This document shows, in pieces, positions 17,966 through 27,281 of a stretch of DNA of 64,000 nt (the first letter of the stretch is position 1; the number at the start of each line of letters is the position of its first letter). This stretch comes from Bacteroidota bacterium (GTDB taxonomy: Bacteria > Bacteroidota > Ignavibacteria > Ignavibacteriales > Melioribacteraceae): contig JAHJUE010000022.1 in the NCBI GenBank assembly GCA_018829205.1, forward strand, positions 1 to 64,000. Reading direction: 5' to 3'. Both the position numbers and the translations under genes were made by a program. The notes under the pieces are model-generated. The model saw only the letters and a list, made by a program, of their open reading frames with translations, was not told the DNA's origin and made no database searches.

Positions 17966-19261
17966 TTATGAAGGAAGATACTCTTCTAAATACTTAAACT
18001 CGGGGGTAAGTTCTCCTTTGTAAACAATAACCGCTCTTTTAATCTCATCCGGGAAATCGTTTTCATCAAAAGATTTATTAAGATCAGCATTTATTATTCC
18101 CGGAATAAATGGCGAAAGCGCATCACTAAATGCTTTCGAGGAATCAACTGGAAGTTCAGTCGGTAGATTATCTATCGCAATATTAACAATTCCTTCTCCC
18201 GCAAATCCGTTCGTATAAGAATCATCTTTAGGATTATATACAAACGCGGGCATATCCGGAACCGTTACTTTGTGCGTAATTTCAATTGAGCCGTCAATAT
18301 CACAGCTTATATCACAAATAAGTTTTACTTTTTTATCCGGTGCTGAAGATAAATATTTCTTTGTTACAAGTCTCGGATATCTGTCATCCCAATAAATACA
18401 ATTAACTAATACATCAATTTTATCAAGATACTTTTCGAATTTTGAAGTGTATTTTTCAGGATGTTTATAATAGTCGCTTAATTCAAATTGATCACTATTA
18501 TTTATCGGTTTGGCCAAATCTTCTTCTTTAAATATTACTTTGTAGAAAATTTTATTTTCTTTTCCATTTAACATCAATAATTCTTCAGGAGATATTTCTT
18601 TAAAAGGAAGAATATTAAAAATTTGCTGAGCCCCTTTTGACACATTTCCGTAACCCGCGAATCCGAAAACAAAAGGCGCAATTATTTCGGGCATGCCGAT
18701 ATTTTTTATTTCTTCTGCAATTTCTTTTAAATGATTTTCGGCATCTTCCACATGTTCGTATTCATATGCTTGTTTTACTTTTAATAAAGGTGTGTCATAT
18801 CCCATGTTTTTTAATCTTTGTCCTAAACCGTAAAATGTCTCAATCATTCCTGCAAGTCCGGCAAAGCGTCCGAAGAAAACCAATCTTCTCCCTTTTTCAT
18901 CTGTTATGCATTCATAATCAATCAAGGTGCATCTAAGGTCAATTATTTTTTTTAGAAGGGGCATATTATATTCTTGCGCTTTAATTGTATGCGAGAAAAA
19001 CAGATATGTTTTATCGGGTTGAAGCAATTTAATCGGTATCTCTTTAACAGCTATAATTACCTGGCAGTCCGACATATCTTCATTAATAACAGCTCCGGCA
19101 TTAATAAACTCTTCATCGGAAAATGCTCTTCTCGGAAAAGGCTGAACTATTGATTCGACTCCTGATTTTTCTTTTAAAATTTTTACATGTTCAGGAATTA
19201 AAGGAACTCTTCTTTCCCATATATTTTTATCTTCTCTTCTTATGCCTATTATTTTTCTCAT
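17966..19261 (-). CDS. Lysine-ketoglutarate reductase-like protein (saccharopine-forming)
   Basis: This 431-residue protein has the alanine dehydrogenase/LKR fold: IGIRREDKNIWERRVPLIPEHV at the N-terminus (the LKR block), LIDYECITDEKGRRLVFFGRFAGLAGMIE, and PFVFGFAGYGNVSKGAQQIFNILP as nucleotide-binding loop. In animals and plants this is the N-terminal half of the bifunctional enzyme AASS, which joins lysine to 2-oxoglutarate as saccharopine. The saccharopine dehydrogenase half is absent here and not found in the window. The next gene upstream is ALDH7, the last enzyme of the same route, which strongly supports lysine breakdown. ATG 19261 has GGAGA upstream. Confidence 0.8.
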   Translation of the reverse strand: MRKIIGIRREDKNIWERRVPLIPEHVKILKEKSGVESIVQPFPRRAFSDEEFINAGAVINEDMSDCQVIIAVKEIPIKLLQPDKTYLFFSHTIKAQEYNMPLLKKIIDLRCTLIDYECITDEKGRRLVFFGRFAGLAGMIETFYGLGQRLKNMGYDTPLLKVKQAYEYEHVEDAENHLKEIAEEIKNIGMPEIIAPFVFGFAGYGNVSKGAQQIFNILPFKEISPEELLMLNGKENKIFYKVIFKEEDLAKPINNSDQFELSDYYKHPEKYTSKFEKYLDKIDVLVNCIYWDDRYPRLVTKKYLSSAPDKKVKLICDISCDIDGSIEITHKVTVPDMPAFVYNPKDDSYTNGFAGEGIVNIAIDNLPTELPVDSSKAFSDALSPFIPGIINADLNKSFDENDFPDEIKRAVIVYKGELTPEFKYLEEYLPS

Positions 19262-19345
19262 AAAGTATCTCCGTGAAGTATTAAGATTGCGGGATATCCA
19301 CGTGTCATTATGACTTTATGGCATCTAAAAATTTTAATAAGATTT

Positions 19346-19370
19346 TTTGCCACAAAGTCACTAAGACACG
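19346..19370. repeat. Copy of a widespread CACAAAGNCACTAAGACAC intergenic repeat
   Basis: The stretch around TGCCACAAAGTCACTAAGAC in the gap between LKR and ALDH7 matches a short sequence that is scattered between genes in many environmental bacterial genomes. It stands alone, once in this window. No open frame or promoter overlaps it. Confidence 0.45.
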
Positions 19371-19416
19371 TAGTAAAAGTTTGTAAGACTTTTAGAAATT
19401 CAATTTAAGCACATAG

Positions 19417-20949
19417 CTAAATATCGAATTTAATTCCCTGAGCCAGAGGCAATGTTTTGCCAAAATTTATTGTATTGGTTTGTCTTCTCATATAAGCTTT
19501 CCATGAATCGGAACCGGATTCACGTCCGCCGCCTGTTTCTTTTTCACCTCCGAATGCGCCTCCAATTTCTGCGCCCGAGGTTCCGATATTTACGTTCGCA
19601 ATTCCGCAATCCGATCCCCAATGAGAAAGAAATTCTTCCGCTTCTCTCATATCATTCGAGAATATTGCAGAGGATAAACCTTGCACAACATTATTGTGAA
19701 GATTAATTGCGCTGTTAACTTCGCCTGAGTATTTAATTAAATATAAAATCGGAGCGAATGTTTCTTCCTGAACAATATCATAATGATTTTCAGCTTCGCA
19801 GATAGCGGGCATTACATAGCAGCCGCTTCCGTAACCGCTGCCCGAAAGTGTTTGTCCGCCGAATAATATTTTACCGCCTTCTTTTTTAAGTTTTTCAAGA
19901 GCAGCGGTAAAATCTGCAACAGCGCTTTTATCGATAAGCGGACCGACATGGTTTTTAGAATTCATCGGGTCGCCTACTTTAAGTGATTTGTAAGCTTTCA
20001 AAACAGACTGTTTTACTTTGTCATAAATACTTTCATGAATTATTAATCTTCTTGTTGATGTGCATCTTTGTCCCGCAGTTCCTACAGCTCCGAATACAAT
20101 TGCAGGGATTGCCATTTTAAGATCTGCGTTTGGAGTAAGAATAATCGCATTGTTACCGCCTAATTCAAGAATTGATTTTCCGAATCTTGAAGCAATTTTT
20201 GCAGCTGCTTTTCTTCCGACATTAGTTGAACCGGTAATTGAAACAAGAGGAATTCTGTTATCATTAATAAGTTTTTCGCCTATTGAAGAGCCTTTGCCAA
20301 TTACTAATGAGAACAAACCTTCGGGCAGTTTATATTCTTTAATAACATCAGCCAAAATATTTTGAACTGCAATTGCGCAAAGCGGAACTTTTGAGGATGG
20401 TTTCCACAAATTTGAATCACCGCAAACCGCGGCAATCATTGCGTTCCACGACCATACAGCAACAGGGAAATTAAAGGCTGAGATAGTTCCCACAACACCA
20501 AGAGGATGATACTGATCGTACATTCTGTGAAGCGGTCTTTCGGAATGCATTGTATATCCGTAAAGCTGTCTTGACTGTCCAACGGCAAAATCGCAAATGT
20601 CAATCATTTCCTGAACTTCGCCCAATCCTTCCTGCAAAGATTTCCCCATTTCGTAAGTTACTAATCTAGCCAAAGGTTCTTTGTATTCACGAAGTTTATT
20701 ACCTATTGCTCTTACAACTTCTCCTCTTTTAGGAGCCGGAACAGTTCTCCAGATTAAAAAAGCTTCATAAGATTTCTGAACAACTTTTTCATAATCTTTT
20801 TCATTTGCCTGATAAACAGACGCAATATATTTTCCGTTGATTGGCGAATAAACTTTTAGTTCGTCCCCTTTTATGGAACCATACCATTTTAATCCCGTTG
20901 AAGCGCCGAGATTTTTTTGTTTGATGCCTAATTTTTTCAAGAAATCCAT
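19417..20949 (-). CDS. Alpha-aminoadipic semialdehyde dehydrogenase (ALDH7 family)
   Basis: This 510-residue NAD-dependent aldehyde dehydrogenase is close to ALDH7A1/antiquitin, which oxidises 2-aminoadipate 6-semialdehyde. Typical blocks are [35 protein letters not shown] (catalytic Glu), [12 protein letters not shown] (catalytic Cys), and the ALDH7-specific tail [20 protein letters not shown] then [14 protein letters not shown]. Length equals that of the eukaryotic form. I chose ATG 20949, with GAGGT 5 bases upstream; a GTG at 20964 would overlap that site. The gene lies 29 bases after the Rrf2 regulator gene and is probably co-transcribed with it. Confidence 0.93.
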   Translation of the reverse strand: MDFLKKLGIKQKNLGASTGLKWYGSIKGDELKVYSPINGKYIASVYQANEKDYEKVVQKSYEAFLIWRTVPAPKRGEVVRAIGNKLREYKEPLARLVTYEMGKSLQEGLGEVQEMIDICDFAVGQSRQLYGYTMHSERPLHRMYDQYHPLGVVGTISAFNFPVAVWSWNAMIAAVCGDSNLWKPSSKVPLCAIAVQNILADVIKEYKLPEGLFSLVIGKGSSIGEKLINDNRIPLVSITGSTNVGRKAAAKIASRFGKSILELGGNNAIILTPNADLKMAIPAIVFGAVGTAGQRCTSTRRLIIHESIYDKVKQSVLKAYKSLKVGDPMNSKNHVGPLIDKSAVADFTAALEKLKKEGGKILFGGQTLSGSGYGSGCYVMPAICEAENHYDIVQEETFAPILYLIKYSGEVNSAINLHNNVVQGLSSAIFSNDMREAEEFLSHWGSDCGIANVNIGTSGAEIGGAFGGEKETGGGRESGSDSWKAYMRRQTNTINFGKTLPLAQGIKFDI

Positions 20950-20978
20950 TTTAACCTCTTTCACTTTTAATTATATGT

Positions 20979-21416
20979 TCAACTTTTATATGAAGAATTC
21001 ATTCCAACATTTTTTAGAATATTGCCAAGCGTAATTCCGCTCATCTTATCTTCAATTTCAACCTGTACTTCCGAAAATAAATCAAGGAAATAATTGTTAA
21101 ACTTTGCTGTTTCTCCCTGTTCAATTCCTTTTGTATAATTTACATCAAGATGAAACGCCTTGCGGTCTTCAACTGCGCAATAAATTTCTTGTAAATGAAG
21201 TATTTCAGGATCTTTCTTTAATATAAATCCGCCTGAGATCCCCTGCGTGCTTTCCACAATATTATTTTTTGTCAACATTGAAAGCAGTTTTCTAAGTTTT
21301 GAAGCGTTTACTCCAATTCGGTTTGATATCGATGCGCTGCTTTTCGGTTCCGGATGTGACTCGGCTAAATAACAAAGAGCTTTTACCGCAGTTGATAACT
21401 TTGTTGAAGCTGACAT
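20979..21416 (-). CDS. Rrf2 family transcriptional regulator
   Basis: This 145-residue regulator has the winged-helix pattern of Rrf2 proteins: LSTAVKALCYLAESHPEPKSSASISNRIGVNASKLRKLLSMLTKNNIVES, then GGFILKKDPEILHLQEIYCAVED. Only two scattered Cys are present, so the three-Cys iron-sulfur site of IscR or NsrR is missing; it should sense something else. A perfect 11-base inverted repeat starts 10 bases before its ATG, which suggests self-control. Being first in line before ALDH7 and the LKR-like gene, it probably controls lysine breakdown, perhaps by sensing an intermediate. Confidence 0.88.
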   Translation of the reverse strand: MSASTKLSTAVKALCYLAESHPEPKSSASISNRIGVNASKLRKLLSMLTKNNIVESTQGISGGFILKKDPEILHLQEIYCAVEDRKAFHLDVNYTKGIEQGETAKFNNYFLDLFSEVQVEIEDKMSGITLGNILKNVGMNSSYKS

Positions 21417-21425
21417 AAATTCCTA

Positions 21426-21450
21426 AAATGTTACACATAGTGTAACATTT
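21426..21450. promoter_or_regulatory. Probable Rrf2 operator
   Basis: Arms AAATGTTACAC (21426-21436) and GTGTAACATTT (21440-21450) form a perfect 11-base inverted repeat around ATA. It lies 10 bases from the Rrf2 start codon and about 100 bases from rsmI on the other strand. Size and symmetry fit a dimeric winged-helix protein; the regulator next to it is the natural candidate. Confidence 0.7.
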
Positions 21451-21552
21451 ATAAAAATAAATTTCAATCTAAAAATGGATGCTGAAGTAATTTTTATAAA
21501 TTTATTTATTTTAATCAAACTCTTTCTATATTGCAGAAAAAATTAAAACTTT

Positions 21553-22233
21553 ATGGCATTCGGGAAATTATTTGTTGTTGCGACTCCAATTGGAAATTTA
21601 AAAGATCTTTCATATCGAGCCGAGGAAACCTTAAAAAATATCGATTTTATCGCATGTGAAGACACCAGGGTAACCTCTATTCTGCTTAAGAATTTTGATA
21701 TTCACAGGGAGTTAATTTCTTTTAACGCTCAAAGTGAATCCAGAAAAATTGAATATGTGCTTGAAAGAATAAAAAACGGTGAAAATTGTGCCCTTGTTTC
21801 TGATGCCGGTACTCCGTGTATCTCGGATCCCGGAGTAAGACTTGTAAATGAAGCGATAAAAAACGGAATTGAAATTGCAGGTATTCCCGGTCCAAACGCC
21901 GCTATTTTGGCATTAAGTATTTCAGGTTTGCCTACGGATTCTTTTGTATTTGAGGGATTTATCCCGCAGAAAAAAGGAAGGCAGAAAAAATTAAAAGAGT
22001 TATGTGACGAAAAAAGAACAATTGTTTTATACGAATCGACATATAGAATAGAAAAATTATTAATTGAATTAAATGAATATATGCCGAATCGATTTGTAGT
22101 CGTATGCCGAGAATTAACTAAAATGTTTGAAGAATCCTGGCGCGGCTACCCAAAAGAACTACTTGAAGAATTTCCGAACAAAACTAATAAAGGAGAATAT
22201 GTAGTTATAATTTCCCCGATAAAATGGGAATAA
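21553..22233 (+). CDS. rsmI: 16S rRNA (cytidine-1402 2'-O)-methyltransferase
   Basis: RsmI methylates the ribose of C1402 in 16S rRNA at the ribosomal P site, using S-adenosylmethionine. This 226-residue protein shows the family blocks KLFVVATPIGNLKDLSYRAEETL, FIACEDTRVTSILL, ALVSDAGTPCISDPG, and GIPGPNAAILALSISGLPTDSFVFEGFIPQK. It lacks the extra C-terminal domain seen in some longer homologues. It is divergent from the Rrf2 gene and stands alone. Confidence 0.96.
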   Translation: MAFGKLFVVATPIGNLKDLSYRAEETLKNIDFIACEDTRVTSILLKNFDIHRELISFNAQSESRKIEYVLERIKNGENCALVSDAGTPCISDPGVRLVNEAIKNGIEIAGIPGPNAAILALSISGLPTDSFVFEGFIPQKKGRQKKLKELCDEKRTIVLYESTYRIEKLLIELNEYMPNRFVVVCRELTKMFEESWRGYPKELLEEFPNKTNKGEYVVIISPIKWE

Positions 22234-22371
22234 ATATTAATTTTAATAGTATAGAAGATCAATAAATATATTTGTAAATCACAAATTTTTAAGTCCGGAT
22301 TTTTGACCTATTTTATTTCAGCAATTTCCTATACAATTTTGAAATATTCACAGCCTGCTCCCAAAAACTAA

Positions 22372-22893
22372 TTATTCAGAATCATAATTTATAAGGGAAT
22401 GAACTTCATAATTTTTTAATTTTTCTCTCCCGTTAATAAATGATAGTTCAATCAAAAATGATATTTGAATTATCTCTGCTCCCAACTTTTCAACTAATTT
22501 ACACGCGGCTTCCATTGTTCCCCCAGTTGCAAGCAAATCATCATGAAGCAAAATTTTATCACCGGGAGCAATTGCGTCTTTATGAATTTCAATTGAGTCC
22601 GTTCCATATTCCAGTATATATGATTCGCTTACAGTAGCGGCCGGCAATTTGCCCGGTTTCCTGACCGGAACAAACCCTGCTCCTAATTTTTCTGCCAGTG
22701 CTCCGCCGAAAATAAATCCCCTTGATTCAATCCCTATAACCTTTGTTATCCCTTTGTTTTTAGATAAGTTAACAAGATCATCTAAAGTCTGTTTATACCC
22801 TTCCGGACTTTTTAACAATGTAGTAATATCTCTGAACATAATTCCCTCTTTGGGAAAATTAGGAACGGTTCTAATTAGATCTTTCAGGTTCAT
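22372..22893 (-). CDS. apt: Adenine phosphoribosyltransferase
   Basis: Apt salvages adenine to AMP using PRPP. This 173-residue protein has the usual N-terminus ([17 protein letters not shown]), the substrate block [31 protein letters not shown], and the PRPP loop [26 protein letters not shown]. Length is normal. It lies 50 bases after a PAP2-like gene in the same direction and may be the last gene of the MFS-dusB-PAP2-apt run. Confidence 0.96.
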   Translation of the reverse strand: MNLKDLIRTVPNFPKEGIMFRDITTLLKSPEGYKQTLDDLVNLSKNKGITKVIGIESRGFIFGGALAEKLGAGFVPVRKPGKLPAATVSESYILEYGTDSIEIHKDAIAPGDKILLHDDLLATGGTMEAACKLVEKLGAEIIQISFLIELSFINGREKLKNYEVHSLINYDSE

Positions 22894-22942
22894 TTTTACT
22901 CCGATTTTTTAAGCAAAATTTAATTAAAGAGAATCTAGTTTT

Positions 22943-23548
22943 TTAAATAATATATTTATAAAAAATAATCAGACTTGCAAAAGTTATAGAAAATCCCAAT
23001 AGTGCTCCGGCAATTACCTGTGCAAAGTCATGAATTTTTAATTTAATTCTCGCCCACGCTATCATAAAAATTAACCCCAACAGGAAATAGTTTGGGTTCC
23101 CCTCTAAGAACATTATTGCTCCCAATGAAATGGCGGCTCCTAATAAATGTGCGCTAATTTTCCATCTTTTATTTATTAAATATAATATTAATGTATTTAT
23201 AAAAAATATTATCCAGAGTAATGAAAAAAAGTAATTTACCCCTAAAATTAAAAACGACGGAATAGGCGCAATACAGAAAATACTGTTCAGTAAATAGGGA
23301 GCATTCCTTTCTTCCTTTATTGATGTATCAATATCGGATATTCTTTTTTCTTTTCTCATACTAAAAAAAACTATAACGGGAAGAATAAGCCCAAAAATTA
23401 AAGAGTTTCCTACAATGAATACCTGGTTTACGACATTAATTTCTATTATAAATGCGCAATAAGTAAAAACAAATACCGTAAAAGTCGGGGGGACAAATAA
23501 AGTTGAAATCACACGTGCGATACTATTAGATAACTTATTGTTTTTCAA
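22943..23548 (-). CDS. PAP2-like membrane protein
   Basis: This 201-residue protein has about six membrane helices. The pieces KISAHLLGAA and ARIKLKIHDFAQVIAGALLG resemble the PSGH and SRxxxxxHxxxD motifs of membrane phosphatases of the PAP2 superfamily. The conserved PSG is ISA and the KX6RP motif is not clear, so a catalytic role is uncertain. Similar proteins often sit near isoprenoid or lipid genes; no such neighbour is present here. The start used is TTG 23548 because no ATG lies near; this is uncertain. Confidence 0.6.
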   Translation of the reverse strand: MKNNKLSNSIARVISTLFVPPTFTVFVFTYCAFIIEINVVNQVFIVGNSLIFGLILPVIVFFSMRKEKRISDIDTSIKEERNAPYLLNSIFCIAPIPSFLILGVNYFFSLLWIIFFINTLILYLINKRWKISAHLLGAAISLGAIMFLEGNPNYFLLGLIFMIAWARIKLKIHDFAQVIAGALLGFSITFASLIIFYKYII

Positions 23549-23572
23549 GTAATTATATATTATTAATTTAGA

Positions 23573-24565
23573 TTAATTATCGGTTATCTCTACGTTATTT
23601 TTAAGGAATTCCAAATATTCCATAAGAATTATTTCAATTGGTTCATATTCTTCATGTTTCATTAATTCCTGTCGAATTTTTGATGAATTGTACAATCCTT
23701 TTAGATAGCCGGTATAATACTTCCTAAACGGGATCACGGCTCTTCTCATTTCTTTATATTCAACTTCGTACCGCAAATGTTTTAGAGCGGTTAAAATTCT
23801 TTCTTCAACATCCACTTCTTTCTTAATATAGCCATTTGCCAAAAGTTCTTTCGTCTCTCTGAAAATCCACGGATGATCAATTGCTCCGCGCGCAATCATT
23901 ACTCCATCTGCTCCGGTTTCGTCGAATGCTCTTTTGGCATCATAAGCCGTAAATATTCCTCCGTTAACAATTACAGGAATATTAACAACCTCTTTTATTT
24001 TAGGAATCCAGCTCCAATCGGCATCGCCGTGATGCCCCTGGCAGCGCGTTCTGCAATGTACTGTTAGAGCTTTAATGCCGACATCTTCCAACCTTTTCGC
24101 GACTTCGAGGATAAGAATTGAATTATCGTCCCATCCGATTCTGGTTTTAACTGTTACCGGAAGATTTGTAACTTTTACAATTTCGCCTACCATTTTCTGT
24201 AAATAAGGAGGATCTTTTAATAATCCCGCTCCCGCTCCCCTAGTCGCAACTTTTTTTACCCAGCATCCCGCATTAATATCAATTAAATCGGGATTTTCTT
24301 TTTCCGCAATTTGAGCCGCCTCAACCATAGGTTCAAAATTACCGCCGTAGATTTGGATTCCAACCGGTCTTTCAGTTTCAGTTATTTCAAGTTTCTTTCT
24401 TGTCTTTTGATTAGCTCTAATCAAACCGTCTGAATTAACAAATTCTGTATAAACAATATCGGCTCCCAATTCCTTGCATAATTTTCTAAAAGGAACTGCC
24501 GTTACATCTTCCATCGGCGCCAGCAGTACAGCTTTGTCTAATTTTATATTTCCAATATCAAACAT
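23573..24565 (-). CDS. dusB: tRNA-dihydrouridine synthase
   Basis: This 330-residue flavoprotein reduces uridines in tRNA to dihydrouridine. Blocks seen are LLAPMEDVTAVPFRKLCKELGADIVYTEF, DINAGCWVKKV with the catalytic Cys, LPVTVKTRIGWDD, LTVHCRTRCQGHHG, IPVIVNGGI and DGVMIARGAIDHPWIF. The DusB-type NAGCWV replaces the more usual NAGCPV. ATG 24565 is preferred over an upstream TTG; it overlaps the end of the MFS gene by 8 bases, so the two are translationally linked. Confidence 0.95.
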   Translation of the reverse strand: MFDIGNIKLDKAVLLAPMEDVTAVPFRKLCKELGADIVYTEFVNSDGLIRANQKTRKKLEITETERPVGIQIYGGNFEPMVEAAQIAEKENPDLIDINAGCWVKKVATRGAGAGLLKDPPYLQKMVGEIVKVTNLPVTVKTRIGWDDNSILILEVAKRLEDVGIKALTVHCRTRCQGHHGDADWSWIPKIKEVVNIPVIVNGGIFTAYDAKRAFDETGADGVMIARGAIDHPWIFRETKELLANGYIKKEVDVEERILTALKHLRYEVEYKEMRRAVIPFRKYYTGYLKGLYNSSKIRQELMKHEEYEPIEIILMEYLEFLKNNVEITDN

Positions 24566-25748
24566 TTTTTGTGCTTTCAATTTTTTCTGTGTTAAGATAA
24601 ATAAGTGTAATTAAAAATGTAATAAATGTAAATGCCGCCCCGGTTAAAAAGGGAAATTGATATCCTATATACTCGAATGAGAATCCTCCCCAAAGAGGCC
24701 CTAATACTCTTGCTAAAGACGCAAAGGATTGATTTAACCCAAGTATTGCGCCTTGCCCTTTTTCCGGTGAAAATTTAGATACCATGCTCATTAATGTCGG
24801 TTGTAAGATCCCTGTTCCAATTGATAAAATTATTATAATAATTGAAACGCCTAAAAAATTCACGCCATATGGAAGCATTCCTAAACCTATTACCATAAAA
24901 ATTGTACCGGCTAAAATTAATGGTTTATCTGAAAATTTCTTAGAAAGAATTCTGATTAATCCGCCCTGAACAATTGCACCGGTAAGACCGATAATACCGA
25001 ATAACAATCCGTTTTCCTGGTCCGTAAAACCGTAAATTTTATAACCTAAAATCGAGAATGTTCCGTAAATATTCGCCATTGAAAATACAATTATAAAAAA
25101 GAGTGTAATTAACAATCCGACGGACGGAATTTTAAAAGTATCTTTAGTGAATTTCAAATCGAATATTCTGATTTTAAACAACCCTGTTTCTTTCTGTTTA
25201 ATAGATTCCGGAAGTGAGAAAAACGCGAATAAAAAAGCCATAAATGAAAATGCCGCGCTGCCGAATCCTGCTGTCGCGTAGCTGAAATGAGAAAGATATC
25301 CGCCGATAAGCGGTCCGAATAAAAATCCAAGACCGAAAGCCGCGCCAATAATTCCCATTCCTTTTGAACGTTCCGACTTTTCAGTAATATCAGCAATATA
25401 AGCCTGAGCGACTCCGATATTACTTCCGCCAAGTCCGGCTAAAATTCTTGAAACAATTAAAAGAAAAAACGAATCTGTAAAGCTAAATATCAAATAAGAA
25501 ACAGCGGTTGAAAGAAGTGATATCAATATCACCGGTCTTCTCCCGAATCTGTCTGATAATTTTCCGAGTACGGGATTAAACAGAAACTGCATAAGAGAAT
25601 AAACCGCAACTGCCATTCCTATTTCAAAATCGGATATATGTAATATCTTACTGCCGAATGTAGGGAGAATAGGGATTAATATGCCGAAACCCATTAGATC
25701 AATAAATACTGTAAGAAAAATTACATTCAACGAGGCTTTTTTATTCAT
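24558..25748 (-). CDS. MFS transporter, TetA-like
   Basis: This 396-residue, 12-helix protein has the drug-antiporter pattern FIDLMGFGILIPILP in helix 1, GKLSDRFGRRPVILISLL in loop 2-3, and GIIGAAFGLGFLFGPLIGG in helix 5 (motif C of antiporters). It is likely an efflux pump; the substrate is unknown. The gene overlaps dusB, an unusual partner, so co-expression may only reflect compact gene order. Confidence 0.85.
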   Translation of the reverse strand: MNKKASLNVIFLTVFIDLMGFGILIPILPTFGSKILHISDFEIGMAVAVYSLMQFLFNPVLGKLSDRFGRRPVILISLLSTAVSYLIFSFTDSFFLLIVSRILAGLGGSNIGVAQAYIADITEKSERSKGMGIIGAAFGLGFLFGPLIGGYLSHFSYATAGFGSAAFSFMAFLFAFFSLPESIKQKETGLFKIRIFDLKFTKDTFKIPSVGLLITLFFIIVFSMANIYGTFSILGYKIYGFTDQENGLLFGIIGLTGAIVQGGLIRILSKKFSDKPLILAGTIFMVIGLGMLPYGVNFLGVSIIIIILSIGTGILQPTLMSMVSKFSPEKGQGAILGLNQSFASLARVLGPLWGGFSFEYIGYQFPFLTGAAFTFITFLITLIYLNTEKIESTKNV

Positions 25749-25822
25749 AATAATATTTGCCGAAAATTAAAGGCTTAAAATAAGAAAATAATCTGATATA
25801 ATAAGATGAATAATCGTTTTGA

Positions 25823-26959
25823 TTATTCTTTAAGAATTGATTTGAGTTTTAATCTGCCGGTTTTTTGTGTGATTATTTTTTTAGTATCATTAAAACTCTG
25901 TTTCATTAATTCCAAATCTTTTGTTTTAATATAGGGCGGATTCAATTCATTTTTATAATATTCAGCCGGTAAAATTAAAAATTCTTTGCCATTGTCTGTA
26001 TTTCCTTTATAAACCCATGTTGGAATAAAGGAAAAATCATTTATATACAAAGAATCATTAATAATATTTTTTTCAATCGTATAATTTAAGATTACGCCCG
26101 CATCGGAATAACGCCACCTTTGATTTGAAATAAAATTACCCAACGAGTAAGCTACAAACCCGCTGTCCAATTTACTATTTACCGGTTTATACATTTCAAC
26201 AGGCTGAATTGAATGGGTATGGCTGGCGAGAATAATATCGGCGCCGTAACTTTTAATGCTTTTTACGGTTTCAATTTGATAATTTGATGGTTCATTTTCG
26301 TATTCATTTCCAAAATGGAGGTATACAATTACAAGATCTAAATTCATTGATTTTGCTTTTAATATGTTTCTTCTTATTTGACCAAGTTTTATTGTATTAA
26401 GCATATATTCATAACCTTTATCAATATTTTTATTTGCCAGGTATGAATATGAAAGTATTGTAAATGTTATTCCATTTACTTCAATTATTTTAATAGAATC
26501 TTTTTCTTCCTTATGCAGAAATGTCCCGCTAAATCCAACCTTACTGCTGTTTAGTAGATTTATCGTCCTTTCAAGTCCGCTTCTGTTAAAATCGAGCGCG
26601 TGATTATTTGCAGTAAATAAAAAATCAATTCCTGCATATTTTAAAGCGTCAAGAAATGAATCAGGTGTATTAAATGAAGGATAACCTGAATACCCTTTTT
26701 CTATACCTGCAAAAACTGTTTCTAAATTTGCCATCGTAAAATCGGCAGATTGCAAATACTGCTTTATTTCTCTGAATACGGGTTTAAATTCGTAGGTTAA
26801 AGAGTCTATTTTTGCATATTTTAATTGCTGTCCATGGACAATTAAATCTCCCACAGCCGAAAAGGAAGCTGTTGTTAAAGAATCATATTCTCTAATTTCC
26901 TGAGAGAAATTTGTAGCCGGATAAAATAACAGGAAGAAAAATATTAATAGAGTTTTCAT
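25823..26959 (-). CDS. CapA family protein (metallophosphatase-like, exported)
   Basis: This 378-residue protein has an N-terminal signal peptide (residues 1-19) and the CapA/poly-gamma-glutamate synthesis pattern: FSAVGDLIVHGQ, ADFTMANLETVFAG, FLFTANNHALDFNRSGL, VIVYLHFGNEY, GADIILASHTHSIQPVE and VAYSLGNFIS. Asp, Asn and His residues in these blocks are the metal ligands of the metallophosphatase fold. The true substrate of most CapA homologues is unknown; no capsule genes are near. Its ATG lies 40 bases after the terminator of the Hc1 operon. Confidence 0.88.
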   Translation of the reverse strand: MKTLLIFFFLLFYPATNFSQEIREYDSLTTASFSAVGDLIVHGQQLKYAKIDSLTYEFKPVFREIKQYLQSADFTMANLETVFAGIEKGYSGYPSFNTPDSFLDALKYAGIDFLFTANNHALDFNRSGLERTINLLNSSKVGFSGTFLHKEEKDSIKIIEVNGITFTILSYSYLANKNIDKGYEYMLNTIKLGQIRRNILKAKSMNLDLVIVYLHFGNEYENEPSNYQIETVKSIKSYGADIILASHTHSIQPVEMYKPVNSKLDSGFVAYSLGNFISNQRWRYSDAGVILNYTIEKNIINDSLYINDFSFIPTWVYKGNTDNGKEFLILPAEYYKNELNPPYIKTKDLELMKQSFNDTKKIITQKTGRLKLKSILKE

Positions 26960-27000
26960 TTTTATTAAAATAGATGATTTTACTGCATATTAAAAAAATA

Positions 27001-27027
27001 GGCTGAATCATTAATAATGATTCAGCC
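27001..27027 (-). terminator. Intrinsic terminator after the Hc1-like gene
   Basis: Stem GGCTGAATCATT and AATGATTCAGCC with a 3-base loop, a perfect 12-pair hairpin. On the minus strand it is followed by TATTTTTTT. It lies 27 bases after the stop at 27054. Confidence 0.92.
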
Positions 27028-27053
27028 TTGATAAATGAATCTATAAATTCCGA

Positions 27054-27248
27054 TTAGCTCTTTTCACCTTTTCTTTGAGCTTTTAAATCCTGAATTTCAT
27101 TTCTCATATCCTGAGCTAATTTCTTTAAATCGCTTAAGCCCTTACGAACTCTTGTTCCGGCAGCTGACTGCCCTTTTTCGTAGAATTTTTCAATATCTAC
27201 TGCAAGACTATCTAAATGCTCTTTTAAACCTTGATACTTATCGCTCAT
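27054..27248 (-). CDS. Histone H1-like protein (Hc1 type)
   Basis: This 64-residue basic protein matches the small Hc1/histone H1-like family common in Bacteroidetes and Chlamydiae: KEHLDSLAVDIEKFYEKGQSAAGTRVRKGLSDLKKLAQDMRNEIQDLK. It probably coats or bends DNA in the nucleoid; the Lys-rich tail of chlamydial Hc1 is missing. A strong AGGAGG ribosome site 7 bases before ATG suggests high expression. It follows the EMO-like gene by 33 bases and ends at a perfect terminator. Confidence 0.85.
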   Translation of the reverse strand: MSDKYQGLKEHLDSLAVDIEKFYEKGQSAAGTRVRKGLSDLKKLAQDMRNEIQDLKAQRKGEKS

Positions 27249-27281
27249 AAAGCGCCTCCTTTAGGTTGATTGATATGTTAG

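Noticed and set aside
25808-25828. Hairpin GAATAATC/GATTATTC at the end of the CapA gene as terminator
   Set aside because: It is weak, overlaps the stop codon and has no U-run.
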